IMG/VR virus record: IMGVR_UViG_3300020195_000178
Coordinates: 1 to 21,883 of that record
Strand: one strand, 5' to 3'
Length of the DNA stretch: 21,883 nt
Source: a virus
Shown here: positions 8,869 to 17,000 of the stretch, in pieces
Position numbering within the stretch: the stretch's first letter is position 1
Layout of the letters: each line of letters starts with the position of its first letter
Made by a program: the position numbers and the translations under genes
Notes under the pieces: model-generated
What the model was told of the DNA's origin: nothing
The model's database searches: none
Seen by the model: the letters and a program-made list of their open reading frames with translations, nothing else

Positions 8869-9308
8869 TACCTGGCCCTCGCATATAAGATGAAATCCTG
8901 GCCCTCAGAGCCGTAGTTCTTAAGACGCCCTTCGGGCATTAGCCCCAAAGCCTCGAACCAGCGCTTAAGAGCCTTTGAATCGTTCGGTGCATACGCCTGC
9001 ATCCTGCGAATATCCAGCTTGGCCCATACAGCCTCAAGCAGAGCGCGGCATGCCTTGACGACATCGCGTGCATAATTATGCACAAGCTCGCCCATCAGAG
9101 CCCAGAGTTCCCACACCCCAGGATAGACGAAGTAACCACCCAATACAGCGATTGGCGTATCGCCAACCATGAGCGTATAGGCGATGGTCTCAGGGTGCCT
9201 TATCGCAGCTATACAACGAGCTTTGATGGTTTCGTCAGTACCATAGATAGACTTAGGAGTGATCACCTCGATATCGCCGATTCTAGCGAACACTATATCA
9301 ACCTTCAT
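8868..9308 (-). CDS. T7 gp13-like (DUF2833) protein with GNAT-like fold
   Basis: 146 aa, ATG at 9308, 11 bp inside the end of the nozzle gene. The sequence has an acetyltransferase (GNAT) layout: a strand block IAYTLMVGDTPIAVLGGYFV (about 43-62), then a WELWALMG segment, a helix (VKACRALLEAVWAKLDIRR), and an ALKRWFEALGLMPEGRLKNYG tail like the C-terminal motif of GNAT proteins. T7 gp13 family members (DUF2833) have this length and position before gp14. In virions gp13 is needed for internal core assembly. Whether it acetylates anything is unknown; the usual acetyl-CoA pyrophosphate loop is not obvious. Confidence 0.75.
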   Translation of the reverse strand: MKVDIVFARIGDIEVITPKSIYGTDETIKARCIAAIRHPETIAYTLMVGDTPIAVLGGYFVYPGVWELWALMGELVHNYARDVVKACRALLEAVWAKLDIRRMQAYAPNDSKALKRWFEALGLMPEGRLKNYGSEGQDFILYARAR

Positions 9309-11574
9309 TCGTCACCCCAGTCACAGCAATGCCAGTCACATCAAGCGGAAATGGCTTATCGTTCACGATAACCACCGTTGACTCCCTGGTGTAATTGCCT
9401 CTGAATATTTGATCTTTAATCCCCCGATAAAAGGGCGTTGCATCCCCCATGGGGATGTCGTTAGGTCTGAATATAATGTCTTCAAGATTATCCACGTTGC
9501 GCCCGAACTTACAGAACACAGCTCGGGAAAACCGGATCACTGCTCTATCAATAGTTTTTGTTTGGTGTAGACCTGATCCGATGACGGAGCCAGCGTCGAT
9601 GAAAATAGGCTCGATTATCTGTCGATAGGGTAGGCCCACGACAACAAAAGAAGCAGCGCTAAGAATATCCAGCTCTCCATCAGCATCGATTACAAACTGC
9701 CCCTCGTACTTCCCGTCAGCTATCACGTCCACAGTTTGGCCGATTAAGTGCTTTAGCCCTGTGAAGTTAGTCGCTGGAGATACACTAAACCGAACGACCT
9801 GTGAGTCGCAATAGTTTAAATGTGCGTTCATATCGAACGACTCACTAGCAGGATCTGTTCTGAAATACTGAGCCTCTATGCGCTCAAAGTAATATGCCGT
9901 AGCCCCATTGATGGTTCTCTGAACTAAGGCGTACACACCGTCACTGGTACCATCCTCGATAGTCGCTGTGCAGATAGATAGAACCTTCGGCGGCTCGTCA
10001 TCAAGATCACCGCCAAGCTTATGAAAGTGCCATGCTAGCATCTGCGATGGGCGATCCCTGGTGCAGCCGAACAGGCTCCCGTTAGAGTCAATGAACCAGA
10101 ACGTCGATGCATTCCCCCCTTGGTATTGCATCTGCAGAATCTCTGGGACTTTTTGAGTCTCTCTAATCTCAAGGGACCTGTCGAGCATGTGGTCGGCGAG
10201 CAGTGACAGGTTGTCAGGACGAAACGAGTCCTCTTGGAAATTGAACACAAACTCTCGAAGCGTTCTCCCATCACGATCAACGAAGTAGATCGCGTTCCCC
10301 ACTTTTTGTGCTTGTATGTAGCTGGAGCCCACCTCGGACTCTGCTCTGAAATCAACGTTATCTGTTCCAAAGGAAGCCGTAGGATCAGGGGCTGAGGCAA
10401 TGATCTCTTTACCGCGAGTTCCAATGTTTAAGTTCGTGCCGGCGATCATCCAGTTTATCTCAGAGCCGTCACCAGCAGTGATCGTCAGCGCGTACGGGGC
10501 CGTGTCTCCAGTGCCGCCATCGAACTGCTGGATATCACCCGTCTCGGATCCCCATATCGTGTCAGGGAACGCGGCACTTCCGCCGTAGACGGCTCTGCCT
10601 TGGTGGAACGCTATCGTGCGCGGCCATCCCCTGGCGTTAGACCAGTAGCTCTCTTGCCAGTTAGCAGACGCGGACGCAGAGCCAAGGGTCGTAGTGACTC
10701 TAGCTGTCGCCGTAGTTCCATTTGTAACTGCGGTGATCTCGAAGAATCCGCCACTGCTTAGCTTGAACATCGCGCCAACATGGGCAGCGACGAAGAAGCC
10801 AACCGACGATGTGACCGTCACACTGCCAGTCGTTCCTGAGAACGAGAGCGTGTGATTGGCGTTAGCGTTCACAGGCTGATAGGGCCACGCATCGTCAGGG
10901 AACGACACGGACTCAATAGTATAAAACGAGGCCGTGGTTTTCGATTGCTGATTAGGCTTTAGATAAAACGGATACGCCACGAATGTGTCATAGTTAGCGT
11001 CCGCGTATCTCCGCTGGATGATCAGCGGCACCCGGTTCGGATGAACCAAGATCATGATATCGCCGAACTGAGCATATTGAATTTGATTAAGCTCAGATTC
11101 TAGATAGCCCTTAAAAGAGCTTGAGTTCGGGATGAGAAAAGCAACATTGTAGATCTCAATCCAATCGATAGCAGGAATGTTTTTATAGTTAACTCCGCCA
11201 AAAGCTGGGTTTGTGTCTCTAGCCGTATAAGTCTCGTCAGAGTAGATATCGCAGCTGGTGGTAAGAGTGTACTCACTCTGATCAGCATTCGGACGTATGA
11301 GTAAAACAGAACCAATGGTTTTACTTTTCCTGAAATTTATTAAGCGAATATTGCTATTAAACACAGACAAAGAAGCATCAAAGAGAGATTCCACAACACT
11401 GTTAGCTATGAAATAAGACCCAGGCCTTCTCCCTCCACCACCTTGAACATATGGGATGGCATTCTCCAAAGTCTTGCAGGATTTCTTAAACACATCTAAG
11501 TCAGAACGTGCGTAGGATTTAGGCGTTATCTCGCCCGCCCGCAGATCATTAACCAGGTAGCTAAACTTAGACAA
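9298..11574 (-). CDS. Tail nozzle protein, T7 gp12 (tubular protein B)-like
   Basis: 758 aa, TTG start at 11574 with GAGG 8 nt upstream and a 2-nt gap to the upstream gene. The N-terminus carries the hallmark of podovirus nozzle/stabilisation proteins: a short LRAGEITPKSYARSDL motif (about 11-26), then an ENAIPYVQGGGGRRPGSYFI segment (about 37-56). Long, beta-rich body with many short strands. Family members are 700-900 aa and form the hexameric nozzle below the adaptor. Follows the gp11-like gene as in T7. Confidence 0.9.
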   Translation of the reverse strand: MSKFSYLVNDLRAGEITPKSYARSDLDVFKKSCKTLENAIPYVQGGGGRRPGSYFIANSVVESLFDASLSVFNSNIRLINFRKSKTIGSVLLIRPNADQSEYTLTTSCDIYSDETYTARDTNPAFGGVNYKNIPAIDWIEIYNVAFLIPNSSSFKGYLESELNQIQYAQFGDIMILVHPNRVPLIIQRRYADANYDTFVAYPFYLKPNQQSKTTASFYTIESVSFPDDAWPYQPVNANANHTLSFSGTTGSVTVTSSVGFFVAAHVGAMFKLSSGGFFEITAVTNGTTATARVTTTLGSASASANWQESYWSNARGWPRTIAFHQGRAVYGGSAAFPDTIWGSETGDIQQFDGGTGDTAPYALTITAGDGSEINWMIAGTNLNIGTRGKEIIASAPDPTASFGTDNVDFRAESEVGSSYIQAQKVGNAIYFVDRDGRTLREFVFNFQEDSFRPDNLSLLADHMLDRSLEIRETQKVPEILQMQYQGGNASTFWFIDSNGSLFGCTRDRPSQMLAWHFHKLGGDLDDEPPKVLSICTATIEDGTSDGVYALVQRTINGATAYYFERIEAQYFRTDPASESFDMNAHLNYCDSQVVRFSVSPATNFTGLKHLIGQTVDVIADGKYEGQFVIDADGELDILSAASFVVVGLPYRQIIEPIFIDAGSVIGSGLHQTKTIDRAVIRFSRAVFCKFGRNVDNLEDIIFRPNDIPMGDATPFYRGIKDQIFRGNYTRESTVVIVNDKPFPLDVTGIAVTGVTNEG

Positions 11575-11576
11575 TG

Positions 11577-12137
11577 CTAAAACCTCACGTCTCTAAAAGT
11601 CCCGGCATCGATAACAGCGCCGCTGGACTCCTGAGCATTAAAGGATCTGGCTTGGGCGATCTTCTCTTTGGCTTCTATCTTTAATTCTTTCGACAGAGTG
11701 GCATTCTTGCTTAATAAAAAGCATATATCCGCAGCTAGATCAGTAGCTAGCGCCTCTTCGAAATGCGGATCGAACTTAGATGTGTCAGTTAGATCTGTGA
11801 TGTATTTTATTTTGCATTCGGTATTATTAGTAACAAGGGTTCTGCCCTCGATACGCCATGGGATGTAATTATCCTCGATGTCCAGAACTCGCAGGCAATC
11901 AGCGGGTACGCCAAACGCACTGTCGAACTCGAACACTGGCTCCGTCGCGAGAAGTCCGATCTCTATTCTTAAAGTAGCAAAGTTCCATGGGTGTGATCGG
12001 AGTAGCGCTTTACGTTTATTGTCGTACTGCCCGTTACAGGCTCTTGCAGCAGCTGAGTCCTCGGATAAAGACGTGATTCTATCGGACCCCACTTTTGCCA
12101 AAGCAGAATTACAGATATCAACTGGCGATGAGGCCAC
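11577..12137 (-). CDS. Head-tail adaptor, T7 gp11 (tubular protein A)-like
   Basis: 186 aa, GTG start at 12137 fixed by AAGGGGG 4 nt upstream. The N-terminus DICNSALAKVGSDRITSLSE (residues 7-26) with ARACNGQYDNKRKALLRSHPW (31-51) is the standard motif of gp11-like tail tubular A proteins. Family length (180-200 aa) fits. It forms a ring between portal and nozzle. It stands just after the alternative hairpins, so its translation may be set by them. Confidence 0.92.
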   Translation of the reverse strand: MASSPVDICNSALAKVGSDRITSLSEDSAAARACNGQYDNKRKALLRSHPWNFATLRIEIGLLATEPVFEFDSAFGVPADCLRVLDIEDNYIPWRIEGRTLVTNNTECKIKYITDLTDTSKFDPHFEEALATDLAADICFLLSKNATLSKELKIEAKEKIAQARSFNAQESSGAVIDAGTFRDVRF

Positions 12138-12141
12138 GAAT

Positions 12142-12177
12142 CCCCCTTAAAGAAATAAGGGGGCTATAAAAGCCCCC
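12142..12177 (-). terminator. Terminator-like hairpin overlapping an alternative SD-sequestering hairpin
   Basis: On the minus strand GGGGGCT and AGCCCCC (12171-12177 and 12159-12165) form a 7-bp GC-rich stem with a 5-nt loop, followed by TTATTTCTTT. That is a rho-independent terminator shape just after the decoration protein stop. The CCCCC arm, with the following TTA, can instead pair with TAAGGGGG (12142-12149), an 8-bp stem that hides the Shine-Dalgarno of the adaptor gene. The two stems share 12159-12163, so they cannot form together. Seen directly; function inferred. Confidence 0.7.
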
Positions 12178-12184
12178 AGACTAA

Positions 12185-12682
12185 TTAATCAACGCTATAT
12201 TCGATAGCTACTTTCAATGTGAAAGCAGTCGCTGAACTTGCTTCTGTGCATTGAAGCTTCAAGTCTACCGCAGAGGCGAATTGCTTGAACAATCCAGGGC
12301 GGGCTGCAAAGCCTCCTCCTGTACCTGCTGCAATCCCGCCGCCTTGCATAGAAGCGCCGTTGTCTGTCTCAGGATTGAATCCTAAAATGAATCCATCCTG
12401 ATCGGCTGCTTCTACAGCGTCGGCGCTTACGCCCCAACCCACATCCCATACTCCAGCTGTTCCGTTGTCATCGCTATAAACGACAACATTGTGAACGCGG
12501 GCACTAGCGGGGATCTTTTGCATGGTGACGATATCACCGATCTCGCTAGCTTCAGCGTAGGTATAGCTGTCATACGCAACGTGCAAATGAGAGTATCCTT
12601 CACCTTTTGGAATCTTCACACTGGGTACAGTGGAAGCCCACTTTGTTCTATTCAGTCCTAATAATGTAGCATCTGCTGCCAT
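12185..12682 (-). CDS. Head decoration-like structural protein
   Basis: 165 aa, ATG at 12682 with TAGGAGAG about 7 nt upstream and 26 nt after the capsid gene stop. Beta-rich with little charge. The core EIGDIVTMQKIPASARVHNV (about 58-77), a GVWDVGWG strand, and a final TAFTLKVAIEYSVD strand follow the pattern of small head proteins coded next to podovirus capsid genes. Such proteins probably bind the capsid exterior or vertices. It shares strand order and C-terminal IEY/IEF signature with the secreted 165-aa protein at 19895-20392. No enzymatic motif. Confidence 0.7.
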   Translation of the reverse strand: MAADATLLGLNRTKWASTVPSVKIPKGEGYSHLHVAYDSYTYAEASEIGDIVTMQKIPASARVHNVVVYSDDNGTAGVWDVGWGVSADAVEAADQDGFILGFNPETDNGASMQGGGIAAGTGGGFAARPGLFKQFASAVDLKLQCTEASSATAFTLKVAIEYSVD

Positions 12683-12708
12683 GGTATTTCTCTCCTATAA
12701 ATTAGATT

Positions 12709-13638
12709 TTAAGCCTCTGCGCAAAGAACCATAACAACCTTGGACTCTTCCATCCGGGTAGCACCAATGCTCATTTGTGCGTACACTTGAGTGGAATAAC
12801 CTTTGTCGTCACGCTCTGAAATCCGCGCCTTCATATCCATACCGATCGATAACAAGAGTCCATCACCAGCGAATGCGAAGCATTGGCGGGCAGCGTTTCC
12901 GTTACCTGTCGACAAGGTCACAGCACCTGTAGAGGTGTTGATGCTATAAAGTCCGGAGTTGTTTAAACGCTCTGAGCGGATAAACTTGAATCCCATGTAT
13001 GAGTCGATTTGACCGTTAACAAGGGCTTTAACAGTGTTGAAGTCTGCGCTTGTGACTTCGGTTTCGCTTAGAAGGTTCTGGCGCTGTTCAGCGGAGAACA
13101 CGAAGTAACGAGGAATCTTCTCGTCAACTTCAGCTTCGTCGAAAATTCTTTGAGTAACTCTCAAAGCTTCAACGTTTAGTCCGCTTAAACTACCACCAGA
13201 GACAGCTCCAATGTGCTGAGCCGCTGGAAGAGCAACCGCTGTTCCACCGTCAACGCCGCCGTAAGCAGAGCCGTTAGCAGCACTGATGACAACGTCATCC
13301 ATTGCGCGTCCCATAGCCATCATACTAGCTTTTACATAATCGCTAGCAGGATCGATGAGCATGCGAACTTTATCGACATCGTCGATTAAGTCTGCCCATT
13401 CGTAGTCATTTAAGGTTACACGCCTACGTGAGTGAGGTGTGTCGAATTGCGGTGTGTCCGCGTGCCGGCTTGTACGAAGTACGGCAGTAACAGAGCCGAT
13501 ACGATCGTAGAAACTTGCTTCTGATTTTTGGCTTTCTTTTCTTACAACAGGAGCTAAACGAGATCCATCTTGTTGGCTAAGATGAAATATGTTCGAGCTA
13601 AACTGTTTTACAAACGCTGTAGTAACTTCTTGAGACAT
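12709..13638 (-). CDS. Major capsid protein
   Basis: 309 aa, ATG at 13638 with AGGGGG 5 nt upstream. The N-terminal part (VTTAFVKQFSSNIFHLSQQD, 5-24; then residues 30-105 with TPHSRRRVTLNDYEWADLID) matches podovirus (epsilon15/BPP-1-like) capsid proteins with HK97 fold, which start with a V-FV-Q-F-L-QQ motif. Length is typical. It lies after a scaffold gene and behind a 189-nt leader with its own promoter candidate, as expected for the most abundant virion protein. Confidence 0.9.
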   Translation of the reverse strand: MSQEVTTAFVKQFSSNIFHLSQQDGSRLAPVVRKESQKSEASFYDRIGSVTAVLRTSRHADTPQFDTPHSRRRVTLNDYEWADLIDDVDKVRMLIDPASDYVKASMMAMGRAMDDVVISAANGSAYGGVDGGTAVALPAAQHIGAVSGGSLSGLNVEALRVTQRIFDEAEVDEKIPRYFVFSAEQRQNLLSETEVTSADFNTVKALVNGQIDSYMGFKFIRSERLNNSGLYSINTSTGAVTLSTGNGNAARQCFAFAGDGLLLSIGMDMKARISERDDKGYSTQVYAQMSIGATRMEESKVVMVLCAEA

Positions 13639-13827
13639 AGAATCCCCCTGACAATTTGTTATTGTTCAAACAAACTACTCTTTCTATAGTTGCTCGTACT
13701 TAACGGAATTGTCCCTAAAAGGGATTCACTGATATCCACTGGGGTCTCCAGCTTCAAACTAGGACTGGGGATGAGCGCCCAGTTGTCCTTAGCCTATTTA
13801 ACGGCTATTTCAGAAAAATAGTCAAGG
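13639..13827 (-). promoter_or_regulatory. Structured leader of the capsid gene
   Basis: This 189-nt non-coding stretch is long for this packed operon. It holds a promoter candidate next to the scaffold stop and several hairpins. A strong one at 13759-13792 has an outer CTAGGAC/GTCCTTAG stem and an inner TGGG/CCCA stem around an 8-nt loop. A second (13712-13724) is TCCCT/AGGGA with a 3-nt loop. A weaker one at about 13739-13751 is CTGG/CCAG. No poly-T follows the strong hairpin, so it looks more like an RNA-stability or processing element than a terminator. Confidence 0.55.
13796..13825 (-). promoter_or_regulatory. Sigma70-like promoter candidate for capsid genes
   Basis: On the minus strand TTGACT (13820-13825) and TTAAAT (13796-13801) are separated by 18 nt, immediately after the scaffold stop codon. 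The -35 is 5/6 and the -10 4/6 against consensus. It would give the capsid gene an extra transcript with a leader of about 150 nt. Candidate only. Confidence 0.4.
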
Positions 13828-14676
13828 CTACTCTTTAGGTTTTTCTGGATATGCCATCTCATGCAGCTCTAACATCTCTTGAACCGCAATCTTATGGTTC
13901 GGATGTGAGGGATTATGGTATGGGTGCTCACGGTTCGCCATAGTCATGCCGATTTCGACTTTCGCGTCGTTTGGTGCTTTCGCATTAGCAGGACCTGTGC
14001 CATGCATCTTGTCTTCTTGCAAGAATCCTGAGAACTTAACGAAGGCCTTTAACAGCGCGGGATTAGAGCCAGCATCATTCTCTTTCAAGAATTTGTCTAA
14101 CTCTGGGTCGCCCGTGTATTTAATCGCCTGTTTCACACGCTCCATATTCTGGTCGTATGCTTTACCCCACTCTTTTTCTAATAGGGCTTTCGCCTCGTCC
14201 TTCTGACCTTGGGCGAGCTTGGATCTTTGTCCTATGATTTCTTTTTCTTTATTAATATACCAGCCGAGTAAGTTTTGTGCTTGCTCTGGCAATATACCAG
14301 ATTCATGCATTTTAGCTTTCACTGAGTTAAAGAACTCAGTGTTGATCTCAGTATCCTTAGGAGCATCCACCTTGTAGTCGTCGATCTTCTCAGGGAGGCC
14401 TAGTTTATGGTAGAACGCACGGCGCTCCAAGTCTGTCGCATGCTTACTCGGAAGGACGATCTTATCCGCCCCTACTTGCTTTTGAGCATGCACGAAACTT
14501 CTCGCAAGGCCTGTAAGGTCATGAACAGTCTTAAGTGACGACTCCTCTTTTAAGTCATCAGGAAGCATGGAATGCCAGTTCTCACCTAACACAGGTAAGC
14601 TAGCTGCAGCCGCTGCGTCTGGTGGCGGTGTGCTAGACGAAGCTGGTGGTGTTTGCTGTGTAGTCGAATCGCTCAT
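13828..14676 (-). CDS. Capsid scaffold/assembly protein
   Basis: 282 aa, ATG at 14676 with GGAGG 9 nt upstream, starting 44 bp inside the previous gene. The N-terminus is low-complexity (S, T, P, A rich, residues 1-28), then comes a helical, lysine/glutamate-rich body with LPVLGENWHSMLPDDLKEES (28-47). The charged C-terminus (NREHPYHNPSHPNHKIAVQE) fits a capsid-binding end. Position between portal and capsid genes, length and composition match podovirus scaffolds. Scaffold drives procapsid assembly and is later removed. Confidence 0.82.
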   Translation of the reverse strand: MSDSTTQQTPPASSSTPPPDAAAAASLPVLGENWHSMLPDDLKEESSLKTVHDLTGLARSFVHAQKQVGADKIVLPSKHATDLERRAFYHKLGLPEKIDDYKVDAPKDTEINTEFFNSVKAKMHESGILPEQAQNLLGWYINKEKEIIGQRSKLAQGQKDEAKALLEKEWGKAYDQNMERVKQAIKYTGDPELDKFLKENDAGSNPALLKAFVKFSGFLQEDKMHGTGPANAKAPNDAKVEIGMTMANREHPYHNPSHPNHKIAVQEMLELHEMAYPEKPKE

Positions 14677-14923
14677 GTTTAATAGCCTCCGATAATTGGT
14701 TTTCTAGTTTCTTAAGATCCGTGTTCATCTGATTAATGATCATCAATACAACTGTCCGCTGTCCCTCGTTGTACGCCATTTCCATAGGGTCGCTCGAGAA
14801 GACAGGATCCATCACCCGGTACTGCCTCATAAGATCATATAGAATGCGCTTACCAGTTTCTGACGTAAACAAGCTTTTATAATCAGCCTTCTTGGCCACA
14901 TATTTCTTATGCTGTCTATTCAT
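14633..14923 (-). CDS. Bbp19-like small protein
   Basis: 96 aa, ATG at 14923 with AGGG upstream and 2 nt after the portal stop. The core FTSETGKRILYDLMRQYRV (19-37), then DPMEMAYNEGQRTVVLMII (45-63), matches a small family known from Bordetella phage BPP-1 (Bbp19) and many podoviruses, in which F-T-GK-VL-DL and A-EG-R-V-I are conserved. Always found between portal and scaffold; exact role not known to me. Predicted helical, with a charged C-terminal helix. Confidence 0.8.
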   Translation of the reverse strand: MNRQHKKYVAKKADYKSLFTSETGKRILYDLMRQYRVMDPVFSSDPMEMAYNEGQRTVVLMIINQMNTDLKKLENQLSEAIKHERFDYTANTTSFV

Positions 14924-14925
14924 CT

Positions 14926-16521
14926 TTATCCCTGTATTGCGGGTTTCACTTTAGAAAGATTATCGGCAGCTACTGTTTGTTGCTGTTGCTGGGCTGCTTG
15001 CTCTTGTGCTTGCTGACGACCTTTTCTGATCTTCTCGACTTCAACCTTAGGACGGATCATCTTTTGAGGGAAATTGTAGATACGAGCAATCTCCCTGATT
15101 GATTCATCCCCATCAAAGTTATCCAAAACCGTAGGATCTGCTTGAATGAACGGCGATGCCGCTTGTACTGTTTTAAGAATATTATCCCCCTCAGCTTGCT
15201 TCTGGATTCTAGCAATTTGGCTAGAGTACCGTACGCCCAAGCCGCCAGCACTTTTTATAATGTCTGGCATGGGAAGAAACAATTTCTTTCTGTCCATAAT
15301 CTTAAATAATCTGGAAACGATAGGTCCCAGGGTCTCGTTCTGCTGACGACCTAGCACGGGAGCTAGCAGGCGAAGCTTCTCTTCTGTGCGCTGATTTACT
15401 TCAGTGGCCGTCATCTGAGGGCCTGTGCCTAATTGGAGCTGATCTACGAAAAAGGCTTCTCGGATACGTTGACGGTGCTTTTCCATCATAGCTTCACCGA
15501 AATCAATCCTGAAGTCCTTTGAGAGTAAAGCTTCTACTCTATCTGTTCCTCCAGCACGGTAGTAATTCACTCCACCAGGGAATGTCTTCAGCGGAAGTAC
15601 GAACCCGTCATCTGGCATCTGCAGCGGAGGGTTGATCATCTTAGCAGCACCAAGAAGCGTCATCTCCGTCATCTTGTTAATTGTCTTAGCTTCTGGAAGA
15701 GCCGTCATGCCAGGGCCACGGCCATACTCCTCATCGGAGATCTTCGACCATCTGCCAATGATGAACGGGAACTCGTTAAAACCTTTTACGGAAATATCCT
15801 CGTCCTCATCCAAAACTGTGTAGTGGCTGATGAACGGAAAGTTCGAAAGCTTCCCGCTACTGTCCGTATCTGCATTTGGGTAAACGCCGTGGAGAAGCTT
15901 AAACACTTCATCGGAGTTTTGTTTATACGCGCTCATTACCTTCTTAGATAAGTTCGCTTCATCCAATCCGAAGTTTGCGACGATAAGCCTAGCTGGCCAT
16001 TCGAAGGTTCTGTAGGCCTCGTCAATAAAACCTTTATTATTTTCTGATATATAGATATTGCCAATATGTATAGCCATGAACCGAACGATCGTTTCCTCGT
16101 CCTCTTCCATCAGCAGCGGCGCTGTGCCGAATGCCGGTAAATCCAAGTAATACTCGTGGATCTCTGTTTGGAAGTTCGAATCGTTGATCACCGTGTGCAT
16201 GCGCCTGGTTGAATCCTGGAGCCAAAGTCTAGCGCCATCGTCAGAGTCAATATCAGGGTTTCCCGTGTAGAGCTCAAACCACTGAGTGTATGGGTTCGTT
16301 AAAAGGCCGTGCAGCGCACCTGCGAGAAGCTCGTTGGCCTGGATCGCGGTATTGTCGAACAGGTGAGTGTTTGTCTTCTCGCCCTTAGATCGTTTCGTAG
16401 TAATGGAGTTTTTGTTTGGTAGAATAAAATCCGCAAGCTCTTGCCAGTGGTTCTCCCAAATGGCGCGTTTGACAACTTTGGACTTAAACCTCTCCCTAAG
16501 CTCTCTCGGTGATAATGGCAT
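14926..16521 (-). CDS. Portal (head-to-tail connector) protein
   Basis: 531 aa, ATG at 16521 overlapping the previous stop (TAATG). The N-terminus ELRERFKSKVVKRAIWENHW (7-26), then LADFILPNK and FDNTAIQANELLAGALHGLL (54-73), is the signature of T7/epsilon15-type connectors (Head-tail_con family). Length is typical (500-560). The last 35 residues are glutamine/alanine-rich (a run of five Q). It forms the dodecameric ring at the special vertex, docks terminase and later holds the tail adaptor. Confidence 0.95.
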   Translation of the reverse strand: MPLSPRELRERFKSKVVKRAIWENHWQELADFILPNKNSITTKRSKGEKTNTHLFDNTAIQANELLAGALHGLLTNPYTQWFELYTGNPDIDSDDGARLWLQDSTRRMHTVINDSNFQTEIHEYYLDLPAFGTAPLLMEEDEETIVRFMAIHIGNIYISENNKGFIDEAYRTFEWPARLIVANFGLDEANLSKKVMSAYKQNSDEVFKLLHGVYPNADTDSSGKLSNFPFISHYTVLDEDEDISVKGFNEFPFIIGRWSKISDEEYGRGPGMTALPEAKTINKMTEMTLLGAAKMINPPLQMPDDGFVLPLKTFPGGVNYYRAGGTDRVEALLSKDFRIDFGEAMMEKHRQRIREAFFVDQLQLGTGPQMTATEVNQRTEEKLRLLAPVLGRQQNETLGPIVSRLFKIMDRKKLFLPMPDIIKSAGGLGVRYSSQIARIQKQAEGDNILKTVQAASPFIQADPTVLDNFDGDESIREIARIYNFPQKMIRPKVEVEKIRKGRQQAQEQAAQQQQQTVAADNLSKVKPAIQG

Positions 16522-17000
16522 TATGCTAACAAGCTCCCTACGTTTAACGATGACGTTTGATTAATAAGACTGGGCGTTGATCCAACGAGGAATCTTCCTG
16601 GCTGATCTATCTGCTGCTTCCTTGATTGCTGAGCGCCTTCTCTCTTCTTTTTTTGCTCAGCAATCGCCCCCTGGATACGAGCAGACACATCTGCTAATTG
16701 CTGATCGAAGTTTTTGCCCCCGATTAACTTGCCGACGCCTGACCCCTTACCTGATTCAGCTTTAATAATAGCTTGATCCACTCCAGAAATCTCATCGAGA
16801 AAACCCTTTCTCTGAGCGTCGGTTAGATCCTGCTCGGAATTAATCGCTGTTAATAGAGCTTGGCTCTTCTCTCTATTCTGATTATTACCAGAGTTCACTT
16901 CCTCGGTAGGACGAAATAGGCCTTGCCGATTTATTATCTGATAAGGAACCCCGATGGCCGGAGCCGTTAGCGCTGGAAGGTTGTTTTGAGCTTCACCCAT
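16521..17000 (-). CDS. Unknown protein between terminase and portal
   Basis: 159 aa, ATG at 17000 directly after the terminase TAA, with GGAG 8 nt upstream. I do not recognise it. The N-terminal half is polar and asparagine/glutamine-rich (NNLPALTAPA; NSGNNQNREKSQALLTAINS), the middle glycine-rich (GKGSGVGKLIGGKNF, about 84-98), then an amphipathic helix (QLADVSARIQGAIAEQKKKR, about 100-119). No signal peptide or membrane segment. Its place and low complexity suggest a head assembly accessory or minor virion protein, but nothing in the sequence proves this. Confidence 0.75.
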   Translation of the reverse strand: MGEAQNNLPALTAPAIGVPYQIINRQGLFRPTEEVNSGNNQNREKSQALLTAINSEQDLTDAQRKGFLDEISGVDQAIIKAESGKGSGVGKLIGGKNFDQQLADVSARIQGAIAEQKKKREGAQQSRKQQIDQPGRFLVGSTPSLINQTSSLNVGSLLA

